Assembly: GCA_964411275.1 (NCBI GenBank)
Contig: CAYPKG010000009.1
Location: forward strand, 1-64,000
Length of the DNA: 64,000 nucleotides
Direction of reading: 5' to 3'
Source: CAYPKG01 sp964411275
GTDB taxonomy: Bacteria > Bacillota > Clostridia > Christensenellales > CAG-138
Shown here: positions 44,278-52,291 of the stretch, piece after piece
Numbering within the stretch: the first letter of the stretch is position 1
Layout: each line of letters opens with the position of its first letter
Notes under the pieces: generated by a model
The model's database searches: none
What the model saw: the letters and a program-made list of their open reading frames with translations, nothing else
What the model was told of the DNA's origin: nothing
Program-made: the position numbers and the translations under genes

Positions 44278-45423
44278 TTACACCTCCTGATAACAGCCCA
44301 AAAGGGCAAACCGCCGATCCGTTTCTTTTAACTCGCACAACAGCTGCCGCACATCCGGGTTCCAGACGGAGGCCGTAAGGTCCACATAAAAGAGGAAATC
44401 AAAGTCGCTGCCCGGTATGGGGCGGCTTTCAATTTTTGTGAGGTTCAGCCCCAGCACCGCGAACCTGGCGATCAACCGGTACAACTCCCCTGGGGTATGC
44501 CCCACCGAAAGCAGAAGGCTAATCCGGTCCGCGCCGGGGTATATGGCAAGTTCCTTTGCGATGCAGATAAAACGGGTGAAGTTGTTGGCGTTGTTCTGCA
44601 CATGGTCGTCCAGCACACAAAGTCCGTACAGTGCCGCGCATTCGGGGGAGCTGATACAGGCCACATCCGTCCTATCGCTATTCGCCACCATGTCTGCGGC
44701 GATAGCGGTGTTTTCGCACACCACAGGCTTGATATTTCCACGGGTTTCGAAATAAAGGGAGCATTGGCTGATGGCCTGATGGTGGGAATACACCTCCCTG
44801 ATATCCGAAAGCTTTGTACCGGGCTTCGCCATCAGCTGATGGTGCACATGCAGCCTTACGCTTCGCACGATATGAAACCGGTTGCGGCTCATGAGGTCGT
44901 ATACGCCGGTCACGCTCCCGGCGGAGCTGTTTTCGATGGGCAGCACGCCGTACTCGCAAAGGCCGCTTTGCACCGCCTGAAACACGCCGTCGAACGTGCG
45001 GAAGTACATGATATTCGGGGCAGAAAACAGTTTATCGCAGGCGTGCTGGGAATACGCGCCCTCCACGCCCTGGCAGGCCACGATGCCTTTCGCGGGAAAC
45101 AACGTGCCTTCGGGCAGCGCAGCCGCCTCGAGATCCCGCCGAAGCTCCCCGTCTTGGCCCTGGCCCATTAGCCGCGCCTGATACGAGCGGCTTAAGTCAA
45201 ACAGCACGTTGTATATCAGCCGCGCGACGCTTTCCATCTCCGGCCCGGCCTGTTGCGACACCCGGTAGAGTATCTCCCGCTCTCTTCCCGGGTTTAATAT
45301 GGGCAGTTGATGCGCCGCCTTGTATTGCGCCACTTGCGCGCTTAACGCCATGCGCTCCTGAATGAGATTTACCATCTCTTCGTCTACGCCGTCGATCCGG
45401 GCCCGAATATCCGTCAAATCCAT
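44278..45423 (-). CDS. pheA: Chorismate mutase / prephenate dehydratase (P-protein)
   Basis: The 381-residue bifunctional enzyme has an N-terminal chorismate mutase helix bundle (about 1-85), a prephenate dehydratase domain (about 100-285) with NFTRF, the TRF motif, and a C-terminal ACT domain (about 295-375) with ESRP, the Phe-binding motif for feedback control. It makes phenylpyruvate from chorismate in two steps. The start at 45423 has GAGG eight bases upstream; an in-frame TTG 24 bases earlier lacks this. This is the gene that makes the operon Phe-specific and fits the Phe-rich leader. Confidence 0.95.
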   Translation of the reverse strand: MDLTDIRARIDGVDEEMVNLIQERMALSAQVAQYKAAHQLPILNPGREREILYRVSQQAGPEMESVARLIYNVLFDLSRSYQARLMGQGQDGELRRDLEAAALPEGTLFPAKGIVACQGVEGAYSQHACDKLFSAPNIMYFRTFDGVFQAVQSGLCEYGVLPIENSSAGSVTGVYDLMSRNRFHIVRSVRLHVHHQLMAKPGTKLSDIREVYSHHQAISQCSLYFETRGNIKPVVCENTAIAADMVANSDRTDVACISSPECAALYGLCVLDDHVQNNANNFTRFICIAKELAIYPGADRISLLLSVGHTPGELYRLIARFAVLGLNLTKIESRPIPGSDFDFLFYVDLTASVWNPDVRQLLCELKETDRRFALLGCYQEV

Positions 45424-45443
45424 TTTCTTTCCCTCGTTCTCTG

Positions 45444-46529
45444 TCAATTATTTGTTTCCATCATCAAATCCAGCAGCACGGCGGCCATCACCGCCTCCAC
45501 CACCGGTACCGCCCGGGGTACGATACAGGGATCGTGCCGCCCTGACACCGTAATTTTGGCGTTCCGGCGCTTGTCAATGTCCACGGTGTCCTGCTCTATG
45601 CCGATGGATGGCGTGGGTTTTATCGCGGCGCGAACGAGAATGGGCATCCCCGTGGTAATCCCGCCCAAATTCCCGCCGTGGTGGTTTGTCCGGGTCTTCA
45701 CTGCAGTACCTTCTATATAATAGGGGTCGTTGTTTTGGCTGCCCTTTTTGTGCGCCGCACGGAACCCCGCGCCGAACTCCACCCCTACAACCGCCGGAAT
45801 TCCAAACAGCGCCTGGGCCAATCGGTTTTCCATGCCGCCGAACATGGGGTTGCCCACCCCGGGCGGCATGCCGATGGCGCAGCATTCCACAATCCCCCCC
45901 AAGCTGTCCCCCGCCTGTTTCGCCCCGGCGATGGCCGCCTGCATTTGCTCTGCGGCATAGCTGTCGTTCACCGGGAACGGGCGGGATTGTACCGCAAGAA
46001 ATGTCTGGAGGCTTATTTCAACCGGATCGAAGGGTACGTCCAATATACCGCCGATGTCCGCTATATGCGCGCCCACAGCCACGCCCCGCCGCTCCAGTAT
46101 TTGCATGGCGATGCCCCCCGCCACGCACAGCGGCGCCGTCAGCCGGCCGGAAAAATGCCCGCCGCCCCGGGGGTCTTCGTGTCCTTGATAGCGGACGTGG
46201 CCCGTATAATCCCCATGCCCCGGCCTTGGAATATTGATAATTTGTTCGTAATCCCCGCTTCTCGCATCCGTGTTGCGAATGATGGCGCAAAGGGGCGCGC
46301 CTGTGGTCTTGCCTTTATAAAACCCGGACAATATCTCCGGCGTGTCCGCCTCCTGCCGCCTGGTGCTGTGTTCGCTGCGCCCCGGCGCGCGGCGGCTTAA
46401 AAAATCCTGTAGCCGGCCCATGTTCAGCGGCTCTCCGGCAGGCAGGCCGTCGATAACGATGCCGATGGCCGGGCCATGGCTTTCACCAAAGACCGTGTAT
46501 CGGACGCGTTCTCCAAAGCTAGATGACAT
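45444..46529 (-). CDS. aroC: Chorismate synthase
   Basis: The 361-residue enzyme contains GESHGPAIG, the FMN-related RPGHGDYTG and RGGGHFSGR, and a C-terminal SGRHDPCIVPRA. It turns EPSP into chorismate. The start at 46529 has GGAGG eight bases upstream and lies inside the end of aroA (11-base overlap). Confidence 0.97.
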   Translation of the reverse strand: MSSSFGERVRYTVFGESHGPAIGIVIDGLPAGEPLNMGRLQDFLSRRAPGRSEHSTRRQEADTPEILSGFYKGKTTGAPLCAIIRNTDARSGDYEQIINIPRPGHGDYTGHVRYQGHEDPRGGGHFSGRLTAPLCVAGGIAMQILERRGVAVGAHIADIGGILDVPFDPVEISLQTFLAVQSRPFPVNDSYAAEQMQAAIAGAKQAGDSLGGIVECCAIGMPPGVGNPMFGGMENRLAQALFGIPAVVGVEFGAGFRAAHKKGSQNNDPYYIEGTAVKTRTNHHGGNLGGITTGMPILVRAAIKPTPSIGIEQDTVDIDKRRNAKITVSGRHDPCIVPRAVPVVEAVMAAVLLDLMMETNN

Positions 46530-47781
46530 GCGCTGATCCTCCCAATCGTACAAAATCTTCAAAAAAACCGGGATAGGACTTGTTTACCGCCTGTGCGCCG
46601 CTGATGAGCGTCTCCCCAGCCTGTGCAGCCGTGGCGAGAATTGCCGCCGCCATCACGATCCGGTGATCCGAAAACCCATCCACCGGCCCGCCCGTTTCTA
46701 GGCCGCCGCCCCGGATGATGATCTCGTCCGGCCCTGTGAAAGCGCGCACCCCAAAGCCCTGCATGAGGTGCAAAATGGCGGCTACCCGGTCGCTTTCCTT
46801 GTCCCGCAGGCGGGAGACGCGCCGAAAGACGGTTTCCCCCCCGCCGGTCGCCGCCGCTGCCACCGCGAGAATGGGAGCGAGGTCCGGCACGTCCTCCAAG
46901 TCAATCTCCGCCCCGCGGCCCCCTTCTCCAGCGGACACCCGTACCCCGTCGGGTAGTACGGTGACGTCCGCGCCAAAGCGAAGCAATAGCTCCACGATTT
47001 GCTTGTCCCGCTGGAGAGAGCCCAAGGAAAGCCCCATTACCGTCACCGGCCCGCTCAGCGCCCCTGCCGTGAGAAAAAACGCCGCGCTGGACCAGTCCCC
47101 TTCCACCTGAACCGTGCCCGGGCTACGATACCGCTTTCCCCCAGGCACCAGAAATCCATCCTCACGGCGAACGACCCCCACGCCGAATTGCGCCATGGCC
47201 GCAATGGTCATGTCCACATACCCGGCGGATACCAGGGGGCCCGTTATCCTTATTTCCCCGCCGCCCACAAGAGGCAGGGCCAGCAGCAGCCCGGAAACAT
47301 ACTGGGAGCTGATGTTGCCCGGCAGGGAAAACACGCCGCCCTTCAATTGCCCCTTTGTGGTAAACGGCAACGCCGGACGGTCGGCTGCTACGCCGTGGGC
47401 CGCTATGGCCTCCTGCAACTCGGCGATCGGCCGCTCCGGCAGCCTGCCCTTGCCGTGAAATTTCACAGACGGGCAAAGGGCCGCCGCCACCGGCAGCAGC
47501 AGCCGAAGCGTCGTGCCGCTTTCCCCGCATTCTAAAAGCGGATGCGCCGCCGGGGTTTTGATGGGATGGACCGTCACCCCGTCATGGGCCTTGCTGACCT
47601 GTGCCCCCAACCGCGTCAAGCAGGACAGCGTCGCCGCAACATCCTCTCCCGGCGCATCCATACGCACCCGGACGGGCGCGTCACAAAGCGCCGCCAGGAC
47701 GAGCAGCCGGTGGGCATGGGATTTGGAGGATATGGCTCTGATGGTACCGGATAGCGCCCCTGGCCTGATCATCATTTTCAT
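46519..47781 (-). CDS. aroA: 3-phosphoshikimate 1-carboxyvinyltransferase (EPSP synthase)
   Basis: The 420-residue enzyme shows SKSHAHRLLVLAAL, ECGESGTTLRLLLP (the PEP-binding region, here with G-E-S-G-T-T), RPIAEL and SGFSDHRIVMAAAI-like FSDHRIVMA. It joins shikimate 3-phosphate and PEP. By the residues around the PEP site (GESGTTL rather than GNAGTAM) it is nearer to the class II-like variants, so glyphosate sensitivity is not predictable. RBS GAGG precedes the ATG. Confidence 0.96.
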   Translation of the reverse strand: MKMMIRPGALSGTIRAISSKSHAHRLLVLAALCDAPVRVRMDAPGEDVAATLSCLTRLGAQVSKAHDGVTVHPIKTPAAHPLLECGESGTTLRLLLPVAAALCPSVKFHGKGRLPERPIAELQEAIAAHGVAADRPALPFTTKGQLKGGVFSLPGNISSQYVSGLLLALPLVGGGEIRITGPLVSAGYVDMTIAAMAQFGVGVVRREDGFLVPGGKRYRSPGTVQVEGDWSSAAFFLTAGALSGPVTVMGLSLGSLQRDKQIVELLLRFGADVTVLPDGVRVSAGEGGRGAEIDLEDVPDLAPILAVAAAATGGGETVFRRVSRLRDKESDRVAAILHLMQGFGVRAFTGPDEIIIRGGGLETGGPVDGFSDHRIVMAAAILATAAQAGETLISGAQAVNKSYPGFFEDFVRLGGSAHVI

Positions 47782-47790
47782 ACTTATTCC

Positions 47791-48855
47791 TCAAGTGGTT
47801 TCCCCCGCAAGCCGGAAGAATGCGGGAAGTTCGCTGAGCGGATAGCGCACGAGCTCTACATGGCCAATCTTCCTGGGGAGGATCAATATGATCGTATCCC
47901 CGTCCCTTTTTTTGTCTGATAAGGCCGCCTCGCATAAAGTTTTAGGCAAATAAGGCAATTGCGCCGGAAGGCCGCAAGCCCGCACCGCCTCCACGATATT
48001 GTCCCTGACATCGGCTTGGCAATACCCCATTTGCTTGGCCGCACGGGCCGCCCCCGCCATGCCGATGGCAACCGCATGCCCGTGGGAAACCGCGTATCCC
48101 GTGTGCCGCTCCACCGCGTGGGCGATTGTATGCCCAAAGTTCAGCAAATGCCGTTCGCCTTTTTCCAGGGGATCGGCTTCCACGATCCGGGCCTTGATCG
48201 CCACGCATCGTGCCACGGTTCTCGTAATCTCCCGGCGATAGCTTCCATTTCGAAAGGCTTCGAACAGCTCCAAATCGCCTAAAATCCCCGCCTTCATGCC
48301 CTCCGCCACCCCATCGAGAAATATTTGCTCCGGCAGGGTAGCGAATGTTTCGCAATCGCAGATCACCAGGGATGGCTGATGAAAACTGCCCGCGAGGTTT
48401 TTGCCCATGGGCAGATCCACGGCGGTTTTGCCGCCCACAGAGCTATCCACCGCCGCAAGAAATGTGGTGGGCATCTGGACATAGGGCAAGCCGCGCATGT
48501 AAACGCTTGCCGCAAATCCCGCAATGTCCCCGGTCACTCCGCCTCCCAGCGCCAGGACGCAATCGCCCCTCGTCAGCCCCGCCTGTGCCATTTCCTGAAG
48601 CAGCCCGGAAAGCGTGTCCATTGTCTTATGGTTTTCCCCAGGGGGGAATTGTATCCGGGCCACCTGATATCCGGCCCCCGCAAGCGCCTTCGCCACCCGA
48701 TGGCCGTACAGGGCGTTTACCGTGCTGTCGCTGATCAGGGCAATCTTGTGGGCTGAAATCCCCGCCTGCCCCATTAAAGTCCCGGCTGTATCCAGTATGC
48801 CGTGGCCAATATGTACCGAATACGGTACATGGGTTTTCACCTGAACGGTTTGCAT
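47791..48855 (-). CDS. aroB: 3-dehydroquinate synthase
   Basis: The 354-residue enzyme has FPPGENHKTM, GGGVTGDIAGFAAS, VQMPTTFLAAVDSSVGGKTAVD and LLNFGHTIAHAVE, which bind NAD and metal. It forms the first carbocycle of the pathway. The start at 48855 has AGGAG ten bases upstream; an ATG nine bases earlier is too near the RBS. Confidence 0.97.
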   Translation of the reverse strand: MQTVQVKTHVPYSVHIGHGILDTAGTLMGQAGISAHKIALISDSTVNALYGHRVAKALAGAGYQVARIQFPPGENHKTMDTLSGLLQEMAQAGLTRGDCVLALGGGVTGDIAGFAASVYMRGLPYVQMPTTFLAAVDSSVGGKTAVDLPMGKNLAGSFHQPSLVICDCETFATLPEQIFLDGVAEGMKAGILGDLELFEAFRNGSYRREITRTVARCVAIKARIVEADPLEKGERHLLNFGHTIAHAVERHTGYAVSHGHAVAIGMAGAARAAKQMGYCQADVRDNIVEAVRACGLPAQLPYLPKTLCEAALSDKKRDGDTIILILPRKIGHVELVRYPLSELPAFFRLAGETT

Positions 48856-48860
48856 AAATC

Positions 48861-49868
48861 TCATTCTCCTTTTACTGCGGCCCTGACCCGTTGTACGCCC
48901 TCAACCAATTTTTGATAGGCGCCGGGCTTTAAGGACTGCGGGCCGTCGCACAGTGCGTGGCTGGGGTCGTTGTGCACCTCCACGATCAGCCCGTCCGCCC
49001 CTGCGGCTGCCGCGGCGTATGCCATGGGCTCTACCATCTGCCATCGCCCCGTGGCGTGGCTTGGATCCACGATCACCGGCAGATGGGAAAGAAAATGCAG
49101 CGCCGGAATGGCGGAAAGGTCCAATGTATTTCTCGTGTAATGCTCAAATGTGCGGATGCCCCTCTCGCACAGAATAACCTGATAGTTGCCGCCGGCCATG
49201 ATGTATTCCGCGCTCATCAGCAGCTCTTCCAGGGTGCTTGACAAACCCCGCTTGAGCAGGATTGGCTTTCGTTGCTTGCCAAGCTCCTTTAGCAGCTCAA
49301 AATTCTGCATGTTGCGCGCGCCTATCTGGATCATGTCCACCTCGTCAAAATACTTCAGCTGTGAAAGGTCCATGATTTCCGTCACGATGGGCAGCCCCGT
49401 CTCTTTCTTTGCCAAAAGAAGCAGGCGGATGCCCTCCTCATGCAGGCCCTGAAACGCGTATGGGGATGTCCGGGGCTTAAACGCGCCGCCGCGCAATATG
49501 TCAGCCCCCGCCGCTTTGACCGACCGGGCGACGTTTACGATCTGCGCCTCCCCTTCCACAGAGCAGGGGCCGGCGATCATCATAAAATGCGTTCCGCCGG
49601 TTTTCGCCTCTCCCACCTGGACGATTGTGTCCTCCGGGTGGAATTTCCGGTTGGCGTTTTTATACGGTTCCTGGATGCGCTTGACGTCCTCCACAATTTC
49701 CATGGCCCGAATAAGGTCCATATCAACAGAGGCCGTGTCTCCAGTCAGCCCCAGCATCAGCTGGTGCGCGCCCTTTGACACCTGTACGGTCAGCCCCCGG
49801 GCGGCAAGCCAGTTGATGAGGGGATCCAACTGCTCCTGCGCTACATTTTGCTTAACGATTACGATCAT
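48861..49868 (-). CDS. aroF: DAHP synthase, type I-beta with N-terminal ferredoxin-like regulatory domain
   Basis: The 335-residue enzyme has an N-terminal ferredoxin-like region (1-70, MIVIVKQNVAQEQLDPLINW) and the catalytic barrel with AGPCSVEGEAQI, FKPRTSPYAFQG, QIGARNMQNFELL, KPILLKRG and VDPSHATG. It condenses PEP and E4P into DAHP. In Thermotoga the extra domain confers Tyr/Phe feedback, which may apply here. It is the first structural gene behind the Phe attenuator. RBS GGAG lies seven bases before the ATG. Confidence 0.97.
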   Translation of the reverse strand: MIVIVKQNVAQEQLDPLINWLAARGLTVQVSKGAHQLMLGLTGDTASVDMDLIRAMEIVEDVKRIQEPYKNANRKFHPEDTIVQVGEAKTGGTHFMMIAGPCSVEGEAQIVNVARSVKAAGADILRGGAFKPRTSPYAFQGLHEEGIRLLLLAKKETGLPIVTEIMDLSQLKYFDEVDMIQIGARNMQNFELLKELGKQRKPILLKRGLSSTLEELLMSAEYIMAGGNYQVILCERGIRTFEHYTRNTLDLSAIPALHFLSHLPVIVDPSHATGRWQMVEPMAYAAAAAGADGLIVEVHNDPSHALCDGPQSLKPGAYQKLVEGVQRVRAAVKGE

Positions 49869-49903
49869 GGTCTTTCTCCGCCTTTTCTCTTGTCATTCAC
49901 CTG

Positions 49904-49939
49904 AAAAAAATACCCCGCAGCGGGTTTGCTGCGGGGTAT
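49904..49939 (-). terminator. Attenuator terminator before the aro operon
   Basis: On the minus strand a perfect 12-bp stem ATACCCCGCAGC/GCTGCGGGGTAT with an AAACCC loop is followed by seven T. It lies between the leader peptide stop (49960) and aroF (49868). A 9-base complement of its loop region (GCAAACCCG) sits inside the leader ORF at 49989-49997, offering an alternative pairing. Confidence 0.92.
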
Positions 49940-49959
49940 GATTTGCGTCGGCTGTGCTG

Positions 49960-50064
49960 TTAAGCATGAAAGCGCGCGCATCTCCCAGGCAAACCCGAAA
50001 AACCCTTGCTAAAGATAAAAGCAAAGGTAAAAAACAGGTTGGCTGAAAAATTCCGTATGTTCAT
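49960..50064 (-). CDS. Phe-rich leader peptide of the aro/pheA operon (attenuator)
   Basis: The frame starts with ATG at 50064, five bases after GAGAGG, and encodes 34 residues including eight Phe (positions 6, 11, 12, 14, 16, 18, 22, 32), five of them within FFTFAFIF. All eight codons are TTT. It stops with TAA 20 bases before a strong terminator. This is the layout of ribosome-mediated attenuation: if charged tRNA-Phe is scarce, the ribosome stalls at codons 11-18. Codons 23-26 then remain free to pair with the terminator loop, which should prevent termination. The pairing model is inference; the ORF, the Phe run and the terminator are seen directly. Confidence 0.85.
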   Translation of the reverse strand: MNIRNFSANLFFTFAFIFSKGFSGLPGRCARFHA

Positions 50065-50092
50065 GCGCACCTCTCAAATCATTTCTTCGGCC

Positions 50093-50121
50093 ATCATAGC
50101 ATAGATTTTTCTCGCTGTAAA
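50093..50121 (-). promoter_or_regulatory. Promoter of the aro operon and its leader
   Basis: On the minus strand, TTTACA, a 17-base spacer and TATGAT. Expected start near 50086, giving a leader RNA of about 180 nt to the attenuator. Confidence 0.72.
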
Positions 50122-50125
50122 GGGG

Positions 50126-50180
50126 CTGTAGCGCTAAGTGCATACCAAGTATAATTATTCAGATGTACTTAGCGCTACAG
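50126..50180. repeat. Long inverted repeat between the lyase gene and the aro promoter
   Basis: CTGTAGCGCTAAG (50126-50138) and CTTAGCGCTACAG (50168-50180) form a perfect 13-bp stem, extended by imperfect pairs, over an A+T-rich loop. It lies directly upstream of the aro promoter -35 box. It may be a protein-binding site or a transcript end. Confidence 0.65.
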
Positions 50181-50204
50181 CGGGCCGGCGGCTAGAAGAG
50201 CCGC

Positions 50205-50229
50205 AAAAAGGCGCCAGTGACGCCTTTTT
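50205..50229 (-). terminator. Terminator after the lyase gene
   Basis: A 9-bp stem AAAAAGGCG/CGCCTTTTT with a seven-base loop carries A and T runs at both ends, so it can work in both directions. A separate 20-base perfect palindrome, GCAGTAATCATGATTACTGC, lies at 50272-50291 just after the lyase stop. Confidence 0.75.
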
Positions 50230-50271
50230 AGGCCCCGGGTTTTCTCCGGAGAAGAAAAATCCTACTGTTAT

Positions 50272-50291
50272 GCAGTAATCATGATTACTGC
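50272..50291. repeat. Perfect 20-base palindrome
   Basis: GCAGTAATCATGATTACTGC reads the same on both strands and lies 25 bases after the lyase stop codon. Its symmetry suits a dimeric protein, but its position behind a gene gives no clue to a function. Confidence 0.6.
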
Positions 50292-50316
50292 TACAGTCCC
50301 ACAGACGCAGTTTTAT

Positions 50317-51765
50317 TTACAGGCTTTCGCCAAAATCTTTACGGAACTGCTCCATAAGCCTTTGCTGCCAGTCGGACGTGGGGGCGAGCCTGCCGAAGAA
50401 GAACCGCAATGTGCTTGGCTCCTCCACAAACTTGAGACCGCCTATTAACCCTTTGTTCTCATGCAGCCATGTGATGCGGTCCACAGCGTACTTGACCTGG
50501 GACATGGTAAACACCCTGCGGGGCATGGCCAGGCGCAGAAGCTCCATGCTGGACAGAGGCTCCGTGCCGTCGGGCTCCCGCTGTTCGGACATGGTGCCCC
50601 GCTCCATACCCCGAATGCCGCCGGCGATGTATACCGCCGCCGCCAGCGCGCCAGCGGGATATTCATGCTGGTCCACATGGGACAAAAACTCCATGGCGTT
50701 CAGGTGGCAGCCAAGACCGCCCGGCGGTGTCACCACAGGCACGCCGTTTTTCTGCAACTCCTCACACATAAATGCGATAAACTGCGGCCCCTGGGAGATC
50801 ACGTCCTCGTCCATCGTCTCGTCCAGGCCCACCGCAATGGCCTCCATCTCCCGCACGCTCATGCCGCCGTATGTCAAAAACCCTTCGAACATGGGCACAA
50901 GCTCCTGCATGCGCTCGTATAGCCCCTTATCCCGCATGCAAATGCCGCCGCCACGGGCAAAGCCCAGCTTCCGGGCGGAAAAGTATATGATATCTATGTT
51001 TTCCGCCACTGCTTTTGTAATTTCCCGGATACTCATGTCCTTGCAGGCTTCCTCCCGCATTTTGATGAAATACAGGTTATCCTGCAACAGGCTGGCGTCC
51101 AGCACCGTAAGAATTCCGTGCGCGTGGGCAAGCGAGCACACCTCCCTCACGTTTTCCAGTGAGAAGGGCTGTCCACCGATGAGGTTTGTGCCCGCCTCCA
51201 GCCGCACGAAGGGGATATTCTTAGCGCCTTCCTCCTCGATCAGCTTGCGAAGCTTTTCGATGTCAAAATTGCCTTTAAAGGGATGGTCGCTGGTGGTTTC
51301 CAACCCTTCGTCAATGACCAGTTCCTCTACCCGGCCGCCCTTGCGGGTGATATGGGCCTTCGTGGTGGTAAAATGGTAGTTCATGGGTATCACGTTTCCA
51401 GGTTGGACGAAAGCCTCGGCTAAAATATTCTCGCAGGCACGGCCCTGATGGGCGGGAAGAAACAATGTGGTGCCGAAAATCTCGCCCACCTTACTTTCCA
51501 GCCTGGTAAACGTGGCGGAACCGGCATAGCTGTCGTCGGCTATCATCATGGCGGCCTGCTGCCGGTCGCTCATGGCGTTAACGCCGGAGTCCGTCAGCAT
51601 ATCCAGGAACACGTCGTCGTTTTTCAACAAAAACGTATTGTTGCCCGCTTCTGCGATGGCCGCAAGCCGCCGCTCCACCGGAGGCAGGTTGAGCTTTTGT
51701 ACGATGCGCACCTTGTGCATTTCCAGGGGGATCCGTTCACCTGAAAAGAATGTTATGTTCGCCAT
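50317..51765 (-). CDS. Tyrosine phenol-lyase/tryptophanase family PLP enzyme, TPL-like pocket
   Basis: The 482-residue enzyme aligns over its full length with the beta-eliminating lyases: TDSGVNAMSD, SYAGSATF (Tyr 80), HQGRACEN, Asp 223 for the PLP ring, and the PLP lysine in SARKLGF (Lys 266). Residues that hold the phenol ring in tyrosine phenol-lyase appear conserved: FTTT (Thr 133), GMERG (Arg 389) and LRFFF near the C-terminus; E. coli tryptophanase differs at these. Odd points: Leu 226 replaces the Arg of both families (TPL R217), and Arg 265 replaces the neighbouring Lys. The start at 51765 has GGAG nine bases upstream. A T-box, most likely Tyr-specific, controls it. The reaction is not proven; TPL can also run backwards to make Tyr. 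Confidence 0.8.
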   Translation of the reverse strand: MANITFFSGERIPLEMHKVRIVQKLNLPPVERRLAAIAEAGNNTFLLKNDDVFLDMLTDSGVNAMSDRQQAAMMIADDSYAGSATFTRLESKVGEIFGTTLFLPAHQGRACENILAEAFVQPGNVIPMNYHFTTTKAHITRKGGRVEELVIDEGLETTSDHPFKGNFDIEKLRKLIEEEGAKNIPFVRLEAGTNLIGGQPFSLENVREVCSLAHAHGILTVLDASLLQDNLYFIKMREEACKDMSIREITKAVAENIDIIYFSARKLGFARGGGICMRDKGLYERMQELVPMFEGFLTYGGMSVREMEAIAVGLDETMDEDVISQGPQFIAFMCEELQKNGVPVVTPPGGLGCHLNAMEFLSHVDQHEYPAGALAAAVYIAGGIRGMERGTMSEQREPDGTEPLSSMELLRLAMPRRVFTMSQVKYAVDRITWLHENKGLIGGLKFVEEPSTLRFFFGRLAPTSDWQQRLMEQFRKDFGESL

Positions 51766-51831
51766 TGTAAAATACTCCTTTTTTTGTTGTTTTCGAAGGA
51801 GCCTTTTGGCGGCGACGCCTTCGCTGGAAGA

Positions 51832-52146
51832 CAATAAAAAACGCTCGTCCTCACATGTTCTGTGAGGACGAGCGCCAAATCCCGTGTTACCACCTCAGTT
51901 TGCCAACGCCTCGCGACGTTGACCTTTTCGACTACGGCAGGAAACCTCCTGCGATACTCTATCTCGATAACGGGAGAAACCCGGCCCGGCCTACTGGAAC
52001 ATTCCGTTCGTTTGAAGGGCTGCTGTTTGCGTGTATTCCCGGGCCGTACCCTGCCGCCTTGCACCAACCGGCGGTTCTCTGAAGGGCCAATGGAGGCTTC
52101 CCTCCCGGTACTTCTTCGCAGTCATCGCATTCGCTTTATTCGGTTG
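51832..52146 (-). promoter_or_regulatory. T-box leader controlling the lyase gene, specifier best read as UAC (Tyr)
   Basis: On the minus strand: AGTA of the specifier loop (52109-52112), an AGAGA bulge and distal loop GGTTGGTGCAAGG, GGGAATACACG with TAC at 52033-52035, the T-box GGTGGTAACACGG (51882-51894) and a perfect 14-bp terminator CGCTCGTCCTCACA with six T. The trpS T-box of this window has GAA directly followed by its codon TGG and a purine; the same spacing here gives TAC plus A. The spacing seen in ileS (GAA-N-codon) would instead give ACA (Thr). TGG for Trp does not fit. The bulge TGGT fits discriminator A73. Confidence 0.9.
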
Positions 52147-52152
52147 ATGAGT

Positions 52153-52180
52153 ATTATACCATTTGAATTTTGATTGTCAA
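52153..52180 (-). promoter_or_regulatory. Promoter of the lyase T-box transcript
   Basis: On the minus strand, TTGACA, a 16-base spacer and TATAAT; both boxes are perfect consensus. Confidence 0.8.
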
Positions 52181-52291
52181 GCATCATATTTTAGCAATTT
52201 TAACCGCATACAACGCGTATGTACTGCCGTCATTTCCTCCATACTAAAATCGCGGCGGCAGCCGACATGAAGAAACAGGCAGGTGAAAAAA

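Noticed and set aside
50317..51765. Calling the lyase a plain tryptophanase with a Trp T-box
   Set aside because: No TGG is found in the specifier position, the T-box bulge TGGT does not fit G73 of tRNA-Trp, and the ring-binding residues resemble tyrosine phenol-lyase.
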